Below, one piece after another: positions 24,714 through 36,984 of a stretch of DNA of 64,000 nt; position 1 is the first letter of the stretch, and the number at the start of each line of letters is the position of its first letter. A program made the position numbers and the translations under genes. The stretch covers positions 328,293-392,292 of the forward strand of contig QKWP01000043.1 of assembly GCA_003550325.1 (NCBI GenBank). The letters run 5' to 3'. The notes below the pieces were generated by a model that saw nothing but the letters and a program-made list of their open reading frames with translations, searched no databases and was not told the origin of the DNA. Source of the stretch: Gigaspora rosea. Its lineage: Eukaryota; Glomeromycota; Glomeromycetes; Diversisporales; Gigasporaceae.

Positions 24714-25083
24714 TACCTGTGAGTGTCCTTTAGACAATAATCAAAAATATATAAACGCACCTGGCTTTAGCTATCCCCAAAAATAAGCATTAATATTACT
24801 AAATATAGAAAAGATCTACAAAAAATAGTTAAAAATAAGCAAAAGCAAATTGTCACCTATCTATGTATAGCTCAGGTCCTGTTAGATAAAGTTATAAAAA
24901 TCCCATTTTGGTTTTTATAAGGTTTTTGAGTGTTCTAAACATTTTTACTTAGAGTATCTAATCCTGTTATTTAGTATGTTTTAAAGATATAAGCACTCTA
25001 GTGATCGATCACTACCAGTTATAGTTAGTAATATTCTTTATAATTTATATATATTATAATTTAGAAAATAACTAATAATCATC

Positions 25084-25324
25084 AAAGGTGATTATCACCT
25101 ATGATCTACAATGCAAAATCAAAATAAATGAGTAAAAGTTAATAGTAAAATTTAGCAAGGAATTTTTTTTTGTATAAAAAAAAAGTAGCATAAACAAAAT
25201 TTTAGATTAGAAGCAATTTTAGCAATTTTGTAAAAAATTCTTTGTTTTTGTTACACAAAGTTAATTTACACATTACACCCAATCCTGAATTTAAATTGGC
25301 AAATTGACTATAGGTAATATAATT
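25084..25324. mobile_element. Relative of the 5083-5403 MITE, inverted
   Basis: Shares AGGTGATTATCACCT and long internal phrases (complement of TTCCTTGTAAAATTTTGGTA and nearby) with 5083-5403 in reverse orientation. Its right end is less well preserved. Confidence 0.65.
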
Positions 25325-25778
25325 TCCTATAATTTATTGATTTATTATTTAATAAATAATATAAGGGCACTAACATTTATTACCTAATATCCATTTTCTA
25401 TAGAGGCTTACAGGTAATATTTTCATCAAATTTAATTGGCTAAAATTTTATATGAGGTAAGATTTGGCTTAACCCTCCACCCCTTAAAATATTATCTATA
25501 AATATTAACACCTAACTGAAATATACAAATTTAAATATAACCTACATGTAAATATATATGTTTTCTCTTGGCGGCACTCAAATATTTGTGTACTAACATG
25601 TTAGCACGTTCTACAATGCCATATTTTGTAAAAAATTTAATCTTAAATAGTTTCAGGGTTTCGGATAAGGTTTCAGGTTTCGGATAAGGTTTTAGAGTCT
25701 CGGAAGAGATTTTGGAAGCTATAATCCTAAACCTGAAACTTTCAAATTTAGCAAAAAAGGTTTCGGTGCCCAACTCTA

Positions 25779-26385
25779 GAGCAAACCAATATAACATGAT
25801 ATTTATTGTTGTGACCGGTGATATGCAGTCGACCCACCATAAGTGTATCCCAATAACTATATAAGTACATTTTCCTCTATATTATTTGATCATAATGTAA
25901 TCATATTTACAATCATTAATCCTATCTTGTTCGTGCTAATTCAGTGAACAAAAAGAAATAAGTCAACCAAGTTTATGGTTATTTTATCATTTTATTTGCA
26001 TTAGTCATGTGAAAAATTTAGTGATCATTAATTTTCATGTTAATATATAAGCATTTATAAAATAAGTTATTTGAAAGTTTATAAATATTTAGAGGAGTAA
26101 CAAAAATCAGGTGATTTTTTAGGGGGAAAGGAGATAAAAAAAGTTGAAATTATATATAAGAACCTGACTATTTATATATTAAGAAAGAGGGAGGGGTAGC
26201 CTCTAATAAAAAATAATCAGATGATTAATGACACTGCCCTTACCATTAAATTTAGAAATATGAAAACCATTAATTTATCAGCACCATTCAGATTATTAAT
26301 AAATATCATTAATATCATCATGTAAACAACCTGATTTTTCTAATTATTAAAATTAGGAGATGAAATTTCATATTCTGGTTAGAGA
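25779..26385. other. Array spacer interrupted by hAT-type insertion
   Basis: No gene. Positions 26240-26377 match spacer 3210-3345 of copy 1 (AATTATTAAAATTAGGNGATGA). This spacer continues beyond 31733 (32050 onward), showing that 26386-31725 was inserted into it. Confidence 0.65.
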
Positions 26386-28079
26386 CAGGGATGGTAAATA
26401 ACCTGGTCATTTGCCAATTTTTCAAATAATCTCAAATGACCTCAAAATGATCGCATTTGAGGTTATTCAAATTTTGGGTCATTTGGAAATAACTTGTGAC
26501 CAAATGACTATAGTCATTACCAAATGACCAGGGTCATTTGGTCATTAGGCCATTTTGCATAGAGTTGACTAGAGGTCTTAGCTGGGTTGGGTCAGACCAA
26601 CCCGACCCGGGTTGGGTTGGGTCAGATCATACCCGGGTCGGGTCAGACCCAGGTCAGAAAAAAACTGGATCGGGTCAGACTCGGGTCAGAAAAAACTGGG
26701 TCGGGTCAGACCCAGATCAGATAAAACCCGAGTCGGGTCAGACCCGGGTTAATGATGGGTGACGTGTAATGAAACTGTGGTTTTATTGGTAAGTTACTGA
26801 TGGCAGGAATGGTAAATGACCTCGTGACTCAAACGAATAATGACCAGATGATGGTCATTTCAAAACGTGAAATGACCTATTAGGACATTTAAAATGTTAT
26901 ATTAAAACTAGAGATATAGTAATTTAGCTTTGCAAGAAGGTATAATCCAGTGATTTCTTGAATACTGTATTAGATTTTAAATTGCCCATTAATCCTATTT
27001 TTATTAATGTGAGCCTCTCTGCAGATTGCGAAAATCGGATTTTTCGCGATTTCAAGAATATTATAAATTTCCAATAAGTTGTTATATTACAGATTGAATA
27101 TATGATTGATAGAATTTTTAGAAACTTGAAGATTTTCCTCCATCATCACCGCGAAAATCACGTGGTTACCTTTTGTAAACTGTTATATCATAATCAACAT
27201 TTATTTATTCAAAATTTCTAAAATTATAAGAAAATGGAACAATTACAAAATAATATAAAATCATTTAAACACGATGTTGAAGCTAAAATATAAAATTTCA
27301 TATATTTAATTTAAAGGCTTATTGTTTAAATTAACGTTATCAAATTGTAAAATAGAGATTTCTGATACGAAAGTATCGGTGCAGCATATTGTTTTATGGT
27401 GTGTATATTAATCATAAAACATATTGTAATGATTTATTAATTTATTTATATGATCTGGCAGTCTGCAAAAGGGTTTAATTGGATGGCCTGTTGTGAAGAC
27501 AGCTAAAATTCAGACAATTTATGGCCTGCCTGTCGGATGATAGTCATAATTTGGTTCAGAAATAGAAATGACTATTTGTGTACATCGCACCTTGTCTAGG
27601 TTTGTTAGCATGGTAACATAAAATGTTAAAGGTTTTTTTCCAGATATAATCATCCATCCATCCTTTACAATAACATTTAGAAGGTAAACTGGCATAGTTC
27701 GATCGATACTCTCAAATTCTGTACTGTTAGTATGTATTGCATGAAAGCAGAAGATAAAGTATATCTATAATTGTATTTATTTCAATGTTTCAACAACACC
27801 CCTTAATGAGAGACGCAGTGTACGTACGTACGTGGGTTGATCAATGTATTTAATTAATGAAAATGATTCTGATTCCGAATAATTATGGACTGATGATGTA
27901 TTATTTGTTTTAGTCTGGCTAGAATTCTGATTGTAAAATATTACTGCTTAATAAAACTGTATTAACATATCTAGGTTGGTTAACATTCTATTATTTGTTT
28001 TTAAATTGGCGAGGATTCTAATCAATTCTGTATGCCAAAAAAATGGAAGCTGGCATAATTCGGAATTAAATACAAATCG

Positions 28080-28335
28080 TGAATATGCAATAATTCAAAG
28101 TTATGATTTTAAGATTTATATTAATTATATTAAAAATGTATCAAAATCGGAATTTTATATAATTTTGTGTAATTCTAAGTTATGATTTTAATAATTATGT
28201 TAATTATATTAAAATTAATTATATTAAAAATGTATCAAAATCGGAATTTTGATATAATTTTGCGTAATTCTAAGTTATGATTTTAATATTTATATTAATT
28301 ATATTAAAAAAGTAACAAAATCAGAATTTTGATAA
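28080..28335. repeat. Tandem repeat, about 90-bp unit, three copies
   Basis: The phrase TAATTCTAAGTTATGATTTTAA...TATCAAAATCGGAATTTTGAT recurs about three times in succession, with small length changes. Confidence 0.75.
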
Positions 28336-28479
28336 AATTTTGCATAGAAATAGAGTCTTTTGCTACACTCTGGACAATTCAAATACCTACGTTTGTTATC
28401 CATTAATCGTGAATTTATCATTAACATTAATGCTTTTGATTTGTTTCGTTTTATAAATTAAATTTTAAAACATCATAAC

Positions 28480-30165
28480 TTCTAAACTACTTTTTTTTCG
28501 AATTTGATATACTTCATATTCATCTACTGAAAAGTTATATTTGACTTTAGTATTTCTAAGTAGTTTTTCATATGATCAAAGCTGACAATAACATTTATCA
28601 CTCCGATTGAAATCAGTATGCATAGAAAGATCACCATAATACCAGAAATTTGGGCCACATTGAGAGTTGTTATAAAGTGCATAGTTTGGTTCCTTTACAT
28701 GACTTAAAATTGAATTTTGAATAGAACCATTTTTCAATGAAAAAATAAAGCTATTATTGCAATACTTAGAACCACTGGCTGATTTATCCTATGCAATAGG
28801 ATTATATCCACCAAAAATTTCATCAGTACCTTTAATTTTCATGACCACAACAGTATTTGTTTGCTTATCACATATTTTCCAAAATGATTCGGAAGTAAAA
28901 CCATTTCTTGTTCCACGGATAAGTAATTTAAACTCATATGGATTATTTACTATTGAATATGCTTCAGTTTTCTTATCAACCCGTGAAGCAATTTCAGCTG
29001 CATGTGTTTCACTTATAACAGTGAAAATGGTTCTGTCATTCTGGGTGGTAATATTGGAGATGAAATAATACGAGATGGAAGAATTGTTGATGATACTGGT
29101 CGATTTGGAGTAAGAAATCTTTGCATTAAGTCTTTCCAAAGATTTTCTTCAAGAATTTTTTTGTATGGTTTCACCAGGGTTGTGAATAGACAATAGACAA
29201 GCCAATAGACTCAATAGACAGTCTAAGGTCTAATGATGTCTAATCAGAGCCATTAGACAATAGACAAATAAAATATAGTTTAAAGTAATCTGATTAGTTA
29301 ATTTCAGAAGTTACGATCTGACTAATATAAGTACTAAATTAGACAAATGGGCCAAACAAGTTAATTTATGAATAGACATATTGTCTAATTAAATTTTTAT
29401 TTGAATAGACATTGTCTATTCTCAACCAAATTGAATAGACATTAGACAATTAGACCATTAGACAATTAGACCATTAGGCAATTAGACAATTGAATTTTTG
29501 ATTAGACTATGTCTATTTACAACCCTGGTTTCACTTTATCAACAATGTCATCACCAGATAATTGAAAATAACGTATGAGAGGTAAACAATTTTGTAATGT
29601 AATTTTCAAAGCTAGAAAATTTTCACCAGACCAATTTTTAGGTTCACCAGATTTTATGCAATTCCCCATTGTATAACATAATTACAAATTTTTACTTCTT
29701 TCATTTGTAAATCGTCGCGTCCAATAAATGAAACCAATACATTTTCTTGAAGTGTAGCAAAGTTTTCAGACTCAAAAACCTTACTTGGGTACTTTGCCGC
29801 AATATCATTGCACCATTTTTGCAATTATTGAAATTGTTTATTTGAAAACTTGTTTGATAAATGCGAGCAAAATTTAAACGAAGCCAGTGTGCATTATTTT
29901 CGATTAAATATGTTTCAAGATATTTAACCAATTCTTCAAGAATAAACTCACAAGAAACAATCATGAGTTCAAAAATAAATGATACATCTTGATCGTTCAA
30001 CAAAACTACCCCTCCATAGATATATCTTTATAAAATTTGGAAGTTTAATGATTTGAAAATTAGTTTCTTACACATATTACAAGTGTATATAAAATATATA
30101 ACTTACTTAATAATCTTAAATTGTTGAGTAGTAACATTTTCCAAATTGATTAACTTCTTAATCGG
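28480..30165 (-). pseudogene. BTB-BACK-TLDc paralogue, copy 7, inside hAT-type element
   Basis: The fragment runs from the last 17 codons of the BTB exon (about 30165-30112), through a retained intron, exon 2 from about 30021, BACK, linker and TLDc to a natural-looking end near 28480. It is the most diverged copy (for example GGYNPIA, FFS-like changes). Lesions include stops and frameshifts in BACK, TAG in place of the Trp codon near 28788, and a 352-bp MITE at 29175-29526. Because the intron is kept, the fragment was acquired as DNA and not through mRNA. Unlike the other copies it lacks family spacer on either side. Confidence 0.82.
29175..29526. mobile_element. hAT-type MITE inside copy 7
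   Basis: The ends CAGGGTTGTGAATAGAC and GTCTATTTACAACCCT are inverted and flanked by GGTTTCAC on both sides (29167-29174 and 29527-29534), a perfect 8-bp duplication. The interior is dominated by AATAGACA and TTAGACAA words. The host gene resumes in phase on both sides. Confidence 0.92.
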
Positions 30166-30279
30166 TTATTTGAATCAAACATATGTGTTGTATATAATTA
30201 GCTAGGGTATTTAGTCGAATTAAAATATGTAAATGCAAATAATTTTTATGCTCCCAACTAACCGGATGCAAATAAATAA

Positions 30280-30950
30280 ATATTTAAATAGTCATGAATT
30301 AACTTAAATTAATAAAAGTTCTTTATATTTACAATATTAACGTGATTAAATAGTATATCTTATGAATAGCTTATTTTAAACGTTTAGGCTAATGAACTTA
30401 CCGATTGAAATTAAAAGCAATATTCATGAATAGATTATTTTAAATACTTAGATTATCGAACTTTGATTTATTTGGACCAACAATCTTGTAATTTTTTGGG
30501 TTCCATGAGTCCGCGAATAGCCATCCTATATTCGTTTTATTTATTTATTCATAAAAGGGAAATATGGTGAATAATTAATTGAGTTCTATGAAATATAATG
30601 AAGTCGAAGTGACTACTGTATTATAATCACAGGACTTACGGGACTCAAAAAAACTATGCAAATATGGTGAATTAAATAGTCAATATTTATGAATCTTATT
30701 TCAATACTTAGACTAATAAATATCCTTTATATTCGTGAATTTTTATGATATATGTTTAGAGCTTAGATTAATAAATGTTTTTTATACCACTAAGTTCTAT
30801 AAGTGAAATTAAATAGTAAATATTATAACTCGAATAACTTATTTCAGACCTAGATTATAAAATGTTTTTATATTCACTAAGTGTTGTAAAATATATAAAA
30901 TTATTCATAACTCGAATGGCTTATTTAAATATATAACCTCAATAAAATTT
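30280..30950. repeat. Degenerate satellite related to 5690-6745
   Basis: Units containing TTATGAATAGCTTATTTTAAA and related spellings recur every 110-120 bp and resemble units at 6180-6230 and 6575-6600 on the same strand. Confidence 0.45.
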
Positions 30951-31733
30951 GTAAACCTCTATATATGACCCGTTGACCCGAATTCAACCCGGGTTGGGTT
31001 GGGTTGGGTCAGACCTGGGTTTGACATGAGGCGGGTCAGACCCGGGTCGGGTTTGGCATGAGGCGGGTCAGACCCGGGTCGGGTTTGACATGAGGTGGGT
31101 CTGACCCGGGTCGGGTTTTGACCCAAGTGGGTCTGACCCGAGTCAGGTCCAAACTCGACCCAACCCGACCCATTAAGACCCCTAGAGTTGACATCCTACT
31201 GATCATGAAAAAAATTGTATAATGCATGTTTTAAATGTTACATATGTTCGCATCATTTCTCAATTCATGTCAATTATTAATTAACATGCCATTTGTAAAT
31301 TCGAAAACGATTTATATCATTTTGTATTAGTAAATTACCGGTATTATTCACGAACTTTTTTTTTATTTTTTTTAAAAAAAGTAAATACATTTTTTTTTGT
31401 CTAGTATTTTTTTTTTAATCACTTCATAGAATGTCATTTTACAACTGGTTTGGAAATGACCTAGTCATTTAGTCAAAATACAAATGGCAATCATTCATCA
31501 AATGATTCAGTTATTTATCATGTGTAATAATTTTTATTAGATAGCATCTAGCAACATTTTATTTTATGAAGAACAATAATCAATTTTGATTGGCTAAAAG
31601 TATTAGATAATCGATTAACCAGAGTTAAATGACCTTCTTAAGTCATTTGGGCCATGACATGACCAATGACTGGTCATTCATCATTTTAAGTCATTTGGGT
31701 CATTTAAAGTCATTTACCATCCCTGGTTAGAGA

Positions 31734-32324
31734 TTCTATACTAAATATACAAGCCAATCGAGCCATTTTGCATCACTAATTCTGGTTCAACGCATAAAAA
31801 ACCTGTAACTTGATAGCCTTAAAAAACATACTACAGTAATGGAATATCAGTCTGTAAGCTACCTTTCGAGAAATTGAAGGGTTTGAGAATTAAGGAACAG
31901 GATTTGGACCTTATTTACCTTCAAGTAAGTGATATTTTAAGTTTATTTCATTTTCCGTAATTTGAATTAATAATTTTGATTTCAAAATTTTAAAATAAAT
32001 AAAATGTTTAATTATTTCTGAAAAACTTTAAATCCTCATTGTTTGAATTTCATACCAAGATTGATTAATTAAAATTTACAATTGAAACTAACATTTCAGT
32101 TAAATATATTAGTTCTTCACATTTATAATACTAATTATAATACTAATTTTGCAAAAATAATAGAAATAAAAAGAAGACAGACATCACAACTAAATGGAAT
32201 AATTTTAAAATAGCAAATATATTATTAGTCTTTAATATAACAATGGTTAACAATGTCAGTTATTATTCACAATATTAATAAAGCAATTTATTCAGTGAAT
32301 TAATTAGCATAAAACTTTTAGGTT
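31734..32324. other. Spacer 3' of copy 8
   Basis: No gene. 32050-32324 matches the normal 3' flank (compare 3345-3580). The 300 bp before it (31734-32045) is not found in other spacers and is not recognised. Confidence 0.5.
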
Positions 32325-32334
32325 TTTTTACTAA

Positions 32335-32576
32335 GACCATACAAAGCTAATTTTTTGATTCTTATAACGTAAAATTTGAAAAACGAACTGGTAACCCGAC
32401 TTTTAATTTTATTTTCAAAAAATTTTATATGTAATAAATATATAAAATTGTTCTATATATTGTAGATTTAAAAAAAAACCACCTGGACAATAAATAAATC
32501 AAAAAAATATTTTCAAAATTTTGCAAAAATTTGACCCGGCTGGTTATGAGAACCAACTTATTAAGTTTATATGACT
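32335..32576. mobile_element. MITE with TAA duplication (Harbinger-like)
   Basis: Imperfect inverted ends (GACCATACAAAGCTAATTTT and the complement of GTCATATAAACTTAATAAGT) lie between two TAA trinucleotides (32332-32334 and 32577-32579) and exactly split the last codons of copy 8. The superfamily call rests on the 3-bp TWA duplication. Confidence 0.75.
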
Positions 32577-33553
32577 TAATCTGGAATATTTCTTATTTTA
32601 CCACTGAAAAATATGAAAATATATCACTTTTAATTTAAGATACATTTCTAATTTGTTTTTGTTCATATGATGCTTGTGCATGCAAACATTTTCTATCTTG
32701 ATTAAAACCATTTGATATATCTAAATCATGGCCAGCACCAAAAACTGGGCCTTAGCCAGTGTTGAAAATCTTATGCTCTCATGTTCTCATAAGAACATCA
32801 CTTTTAATTTGAGAACATTTACAAAATTTTAGATGTTCTCTATTAAATTTTTTTTGAGAACATTTAAGTTTAAAAAATATGTTCTCTATGTAACTATATA
32901 GATTAATAAAAATTATTTTATTAATATAGGGCTTAAAATAATTAAGTTTATAAATTTATAATTATTAGTTAGTTGAAATAGAGAATAATTTATTAATTTC
33001 AAATCACAAAAAAATTTTGGATAATATGATTTATTGACTTACTCGTTCCAATTTTATAAAGTTTTTTAGTTTGTTAAATCAGCATTTTTTTCTTTATAAT
33101 TTGTATTTTATTTTTTTATAAAAATTATATAAAATTTTAGTTATTTTTATTTTTATATTTTAGTTAATAAATTATATTTTTATTACTTTTATTGTTAATA
33201 ATTTTTAAATATATTAATTAAAAATAAAACTAAAAAATAACAAACAGAAGTATAAAAGTATAAATACAAGGAGAAAAATGAGAAAGGGAAAATTAATATA
33301 AGAAAAAGAGTGTGAAGGTGAGAAATTAAAAGAAAAAAAGAGAAAGAAAAAAAATCTTTTTTACCTTGTAACATTGAAAATTATGCTACAGCATAATCAT
33401 ATGATCCATGTGCCCAAAAGTAAGTAATTCCAAAGATCTATGCATTAATTCACAGAAAAATCTAGAAACATCACATGATCTACAGACATTCATGTCCGCA
33501 TAATTTATTGATCTGCACGCTCCTGATTAATTAATTAAATATTCCACGTAATA

Positions 33554-35067
33554 CAGTTTACCCCCGTTAATATCAACTCTATTAATATCAACCTTCTATT
33601 AATATCAACTTTATCAACAGAACAAATTTCTATATATAAAAATTCCCTTGTATATATCAACTTTATTAATATCCCTTGTTGATATCCCTATCAATATAAA
33701 ATAATTTTTTTTATAATAAATATTTCCCTGTTGATATCCCTAGCCAATAAGAATTAATTGATAATCCGCTAGTCAACTGGAGAATGATCATAGTGTAATA
33801 TAATGCAGATTTCATATAAAAATCACTATAGATAAAATGTGGTGTGCTTCCATCTAAAAAACCTTTTTTTACTAAGTTAATGGCACATGTCACTAATTGA
33901 AAGTTGTAGAGCTCATCAAGGTGCATCTAACAGTGGTTAGATCATCCAAATCAGTCTAGTAGATGGCGAGATATCGTCAAAAAATGATTAGCTGACTAAA
34001 TAAAATCTCTATGTAAACTAACATTGTTTACATAGAGATTTTATATAGTTAGCCAATCGTTTTTGATAATATCTTACCATTCACTGTGCCAATTTGGATG
34101 ATCTAACCATTATTAGATGCATCTCAATGAGCTCTACAACTTTCAATTAGTGGACTTGTACAGTTAACTTAGTAAGAAAAAAATTTTTCAATAAAAAATG
34201 TCACATTTCACTATAGTGATTTTTATATATAATTTGCATCATATTACACTATGACTACTCTCCAGTTGACTGGCGAATTATCATTTAAATAAAAAATCAC
34301 ATGATATAACAGATTTACCAATCAGAAAAATTGACAAATAATACCAATAGTATACTTATTTTTTGTTTTAAAATGTGGTTTCTTATTGGTTATTTATAAC
34401 ATATGAATAGCCAATTCCTCTTTGTTATCAACCCCCGCATATATCAACCAAATCGCTGGATTCAAATAGGTTAATATAAACCAGTGTTACAGTACTGGAA
34501 GCCTTCTTTAATTCTGATAGAGTAACAATCACACAGCTCCTGAGATCCCTTACTTTGGGCATGAAGCGGTGTGCAAGAGGGAAGTATAGTTTCCTTTATG
34601 TCTGTAAGAAACTATACACTTCTCTAAGACAGTTTGGTATAAACAACAAGAGATAATAGACAGTTTATTAATTTAACAAGAGAGCTATTCCAAGGTGTTT
34701 GTTCCTTAGAAATCCCAAGAGTTTATTAATAATAAGAGAGGAGGATAATAAATATAAAGGTAAAGATAAAATACAATATCTGGATCTGTCTAAAACTAAG
34801 GGAAATAAGGTGGGTTTATATATCTATTGAGCTAAGCGTCACTAAGCATCGTTAAGCGTCGCTAAGCGTTATTAAGCGTCGCTAAGCGTCGTTAAACGTT
34901 GCTAAGCGTTGTTAAGCGTTGCTAAGCGTCATTGAGTGTCATTGCACATCAATTTTGCATATCACTATTACTAAATACAGTTATTACAAAATTTCCTTAT
35001 TTAGTTCTAATTTCTTAACTAATTTCTACCAAAATTAAAACCTATTCTATAACACCAGGGTAAACTA
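33554..35067. mobile_element. TA-flanked MITE inside the 5' LTR
   Basis: The ends CAGTTTACCC and GGGTAAACTA are near-perfect inverted repeats with TA on both sides. The 3' LTR provides the empty site (ACGTAATATATC at 38573). The interior is rich in ATCAACTTTATTAATATC-type words, contains an inverted pair related to the 59-nt motif, and hosts a solo LTR at 34485-35054. Confidence 0.85.
34485..35054 (+). mobile_element. Solo LTR with internal decanucleotide array
   Basis: Begins TGTTACAGTACTGG and ends CTATAACA, flanked by CCAG on both sides (34481-34484 and 35055-35058), as expected for a solo LTR. From about 34838 to 34950 it contains about eleven tandem copies of a 9-10 bp unit, GCTAAGCGTC or GTTAAGCGTC. 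Confidence 0.85.
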
Positions 35068-35919
35068 TATATCTTTATAATATATCAGCATGCCGATAGA
35101 CCTAGTGAATAGTTTATTAGATATATTAAATTTAGCAATTAATTAATTGATAGCATTAAAGTCACGAATACTAATAAAGTAGCGAAAGAATACTTTCTCT
35201 GAATCATATATATAAGGCCTTTGTTTTTGCCTTCATCTTAAATCAGACTTTGATTAGAAATTCCTTTGGAATATATAGATAGATTTGAACTCTCCAATCC
35301 TTAGATAGAAGATTGTATCCCTTGGTTTGTACTACTTCGCAGGCAAATTTGCCTGTATAACTACTATAAGTATACCTCTGATCTATTTTTTTAATCATTT
35401 AGATATTTAAAAAAAATTTGGTATTATAATATTTAAAAACAAGGATTATATTTTTGAATTATTTAAATTTATATTATAAGACAAAAAGTTTATGTTGCTT
35501 ATAAGCTGAAAATATTAAATTTTAAAGAAATTTTTTAACCAAAAAAATATTTTACAATATCTTGGCAAATTCTTTAAATATTGGTTTTAAAAATATAGTT
35601 TCTAATACAATATTGTAGTTTATATAAAGGATGACAATTTTCATTATTTGACTTTATATAATTTACTTGTAAAAATTAAAACTTGTATTAGAAGTAAAAA
35701 TTTTTTATAGACGGGAACATATAAAATTTGAGAAAACCTAAAGAAAAATTCTATAGTAAAAGTTCCAAAACAAAAACTTTAAACTTTTATTACACCAAAG
35801 TTTTTTAATAATTTTAAAAAAATTTTATAATAAAGTTGATAAGACAGAACTAATATTATGATTTTTACTTAGAAAGTATATACTATAGAAGTTTAAATAA
35901 AAATGAAAAAAATTATTCT

Positions 35920-36260
35920 ATACCTGAGTTGAAGTGTCTAGTGGACATTTGGGCTGTAGAGCAATTTCACCAATATTTAGCTCTAAGCCGTTTTTCTTAA
36001 TCACCGGCCATTTAGCTCTTCAGTGACTCAGGAACTCTGAACTAAAAGGAAACGAGCTCGCTGGATTCTGCGACTCAAGCTATATAATTTCACTATTATC
36101 CACTAACCAGGTTGTAAACATAACAATGCTGATGCATTGTCCTGGTTGATCAAAAAAGAAGAAAGTCCTATATATATGGTAGATACATATGAACAAGTAT
36201 TAGTAGAGGAGATAAATAAAAAAGAAACGTCTTACCAAGTAGTAGAAAGACGATAAGAGA
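35920..36260 (+). pseudogene. Ty3/gypsy RNase H remnant
   Basis: Conceptual frames give ELKCLVDIWAVEQFHQYL (RNase H start) and NNADALSWLIKKEE (RNase H end, where relatives read NADALSR). Stops and shifts separate them. It is the last part of the pol region upstream of the integrase. Confidence 0.75.
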
Positions 36261-36554
36261 CAACCTATCTGAATCAATAACTTATGGTATATGGCCGTAT
36301 AGCCATATCGAATTCTTTCCTGAAGGTATAAGGTACGAAGGTCAATACTGTACCTAGTATTTTATAGAACATATTAGTACAAGGTTAAATACAAAAACAA
36401 AAGGTAAACATTGGCCAAAGGGATTGGAAAGGCCCAAATGGACCATGCTAGTGCGGGACAAGTTGTATTCACCTGAAGATGATTGTCCTAAATACAAAAC
36501 AGACCTAAAGTTATGAGTTACTATTAAACAGTACCCTATAAAAGAAGTAGCTAA

Positions 36555-36947
36555 GTGTTACTTGTCCACTCTAGAGGACTTAGAAATAGAAAATCCATCT
36601 TGAAACAAGACGAGTTGTCTGATATGGGTTGGGACTGCTCTGATGATGACCTTCTGGATGAAATTTATATAAAACTAGATGAATTAATTAGTCGAGGCCA
36701 AAACTTATTAGTGAATGAAAGTAAAGTAGTAACCCAACCTTGGTGGTTACAACCCCTTGAAACCCCACTAAAGAATACTACCAAGAATTCGATAATTTCA
36801 AGGATACTTATCTTTGTAATTCAGTGTAGTGGAAGGCACCGAATCCAGTCTGCTATTACTAAACTGTCACTATCCTCAAATGACGTAAAACTTTGCAAGT
36901 CGGTTACTACTACTGTACCTAAACAAACAAAAAATCCTTATATATAA
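36555..36947 (+). pseudogene. Uncharacterised pol spacer open frame
   Basis: A 130-residue open frame between the RNase H and integrase remnants. No domain is recognised. Its position inside the retroelement suggests it belongs to the polyprotein tether, not to a host gene. Confidence 0.4.
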
Positions 36948-36984
36948 ATTATAAAACATATTAAACATTTATAAATAGTAAACA

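Larger units (their letters stand above)
21096..25778. mobile_element. hAT-type element with nested pogo-like transposon
   Basis: The ends TAGAGTTGGGCAACGAAAC and its inverted copy TTTCGGTGCCCAACTCTA are flanked by GCGCAAAC (21088-21095) and GAGCAAAC (25779-25786), an 8-bp target duplication with one mismatch. Subterminal GTTTCGGATAAGG and CGAAACTCC words are repeated near both ends. Without the nested 2.86-kb transposon the element is about 1.8 kb and carries no transposase, so it is non-autonomous. Confidence 0.82.
26570..31184. mobile_element. Inner hAT-type element carrying a BTB-TLDc fragment
   Basis: The ends TAGAGGTCTTAGCTGGGTT and AACCCGACCCATTAAGACCCCTA are inverted and flanked by a perfect 8-bp duplication GAGTTGAC (26562-26569 and 31185-31192). 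Subterminal arrays of GGGTCGGGTCAGACCC lie at 26585-26755 and 30975-31165. The interior contains a BTB-BACK-TLDc gene fragment (28480-30165) with its intron, a short tandem repeat and a degenerate satellite. No transposase is seen, so mobility must have been supplied in trans. Confidence 0.85.
26386..31725. mobile_element. Outer hAT-type element, CAGGGATGGTAAAT ends
   Basis: The ends CAGGGATGGTAAATAA and TTTACCATCCCTG are flanked by a perfect 8-bp duplication GTTAGAGA (26378-26385 and 31726-31733). Arm sequence is rich in TCATTTGG and AAATGACC words. The original element was about 0.7 kb before the inner element inserted. A related end is seen at 9951 (CAGGGATGGTGAATAA). Confidence 0.88.

Noticed and set aside
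34838..34950. CRISPR-like array
   Set aside because: The decanucleotide copies are contiguous without spacers and sit in a solo LTR of a eukaryotic genome.
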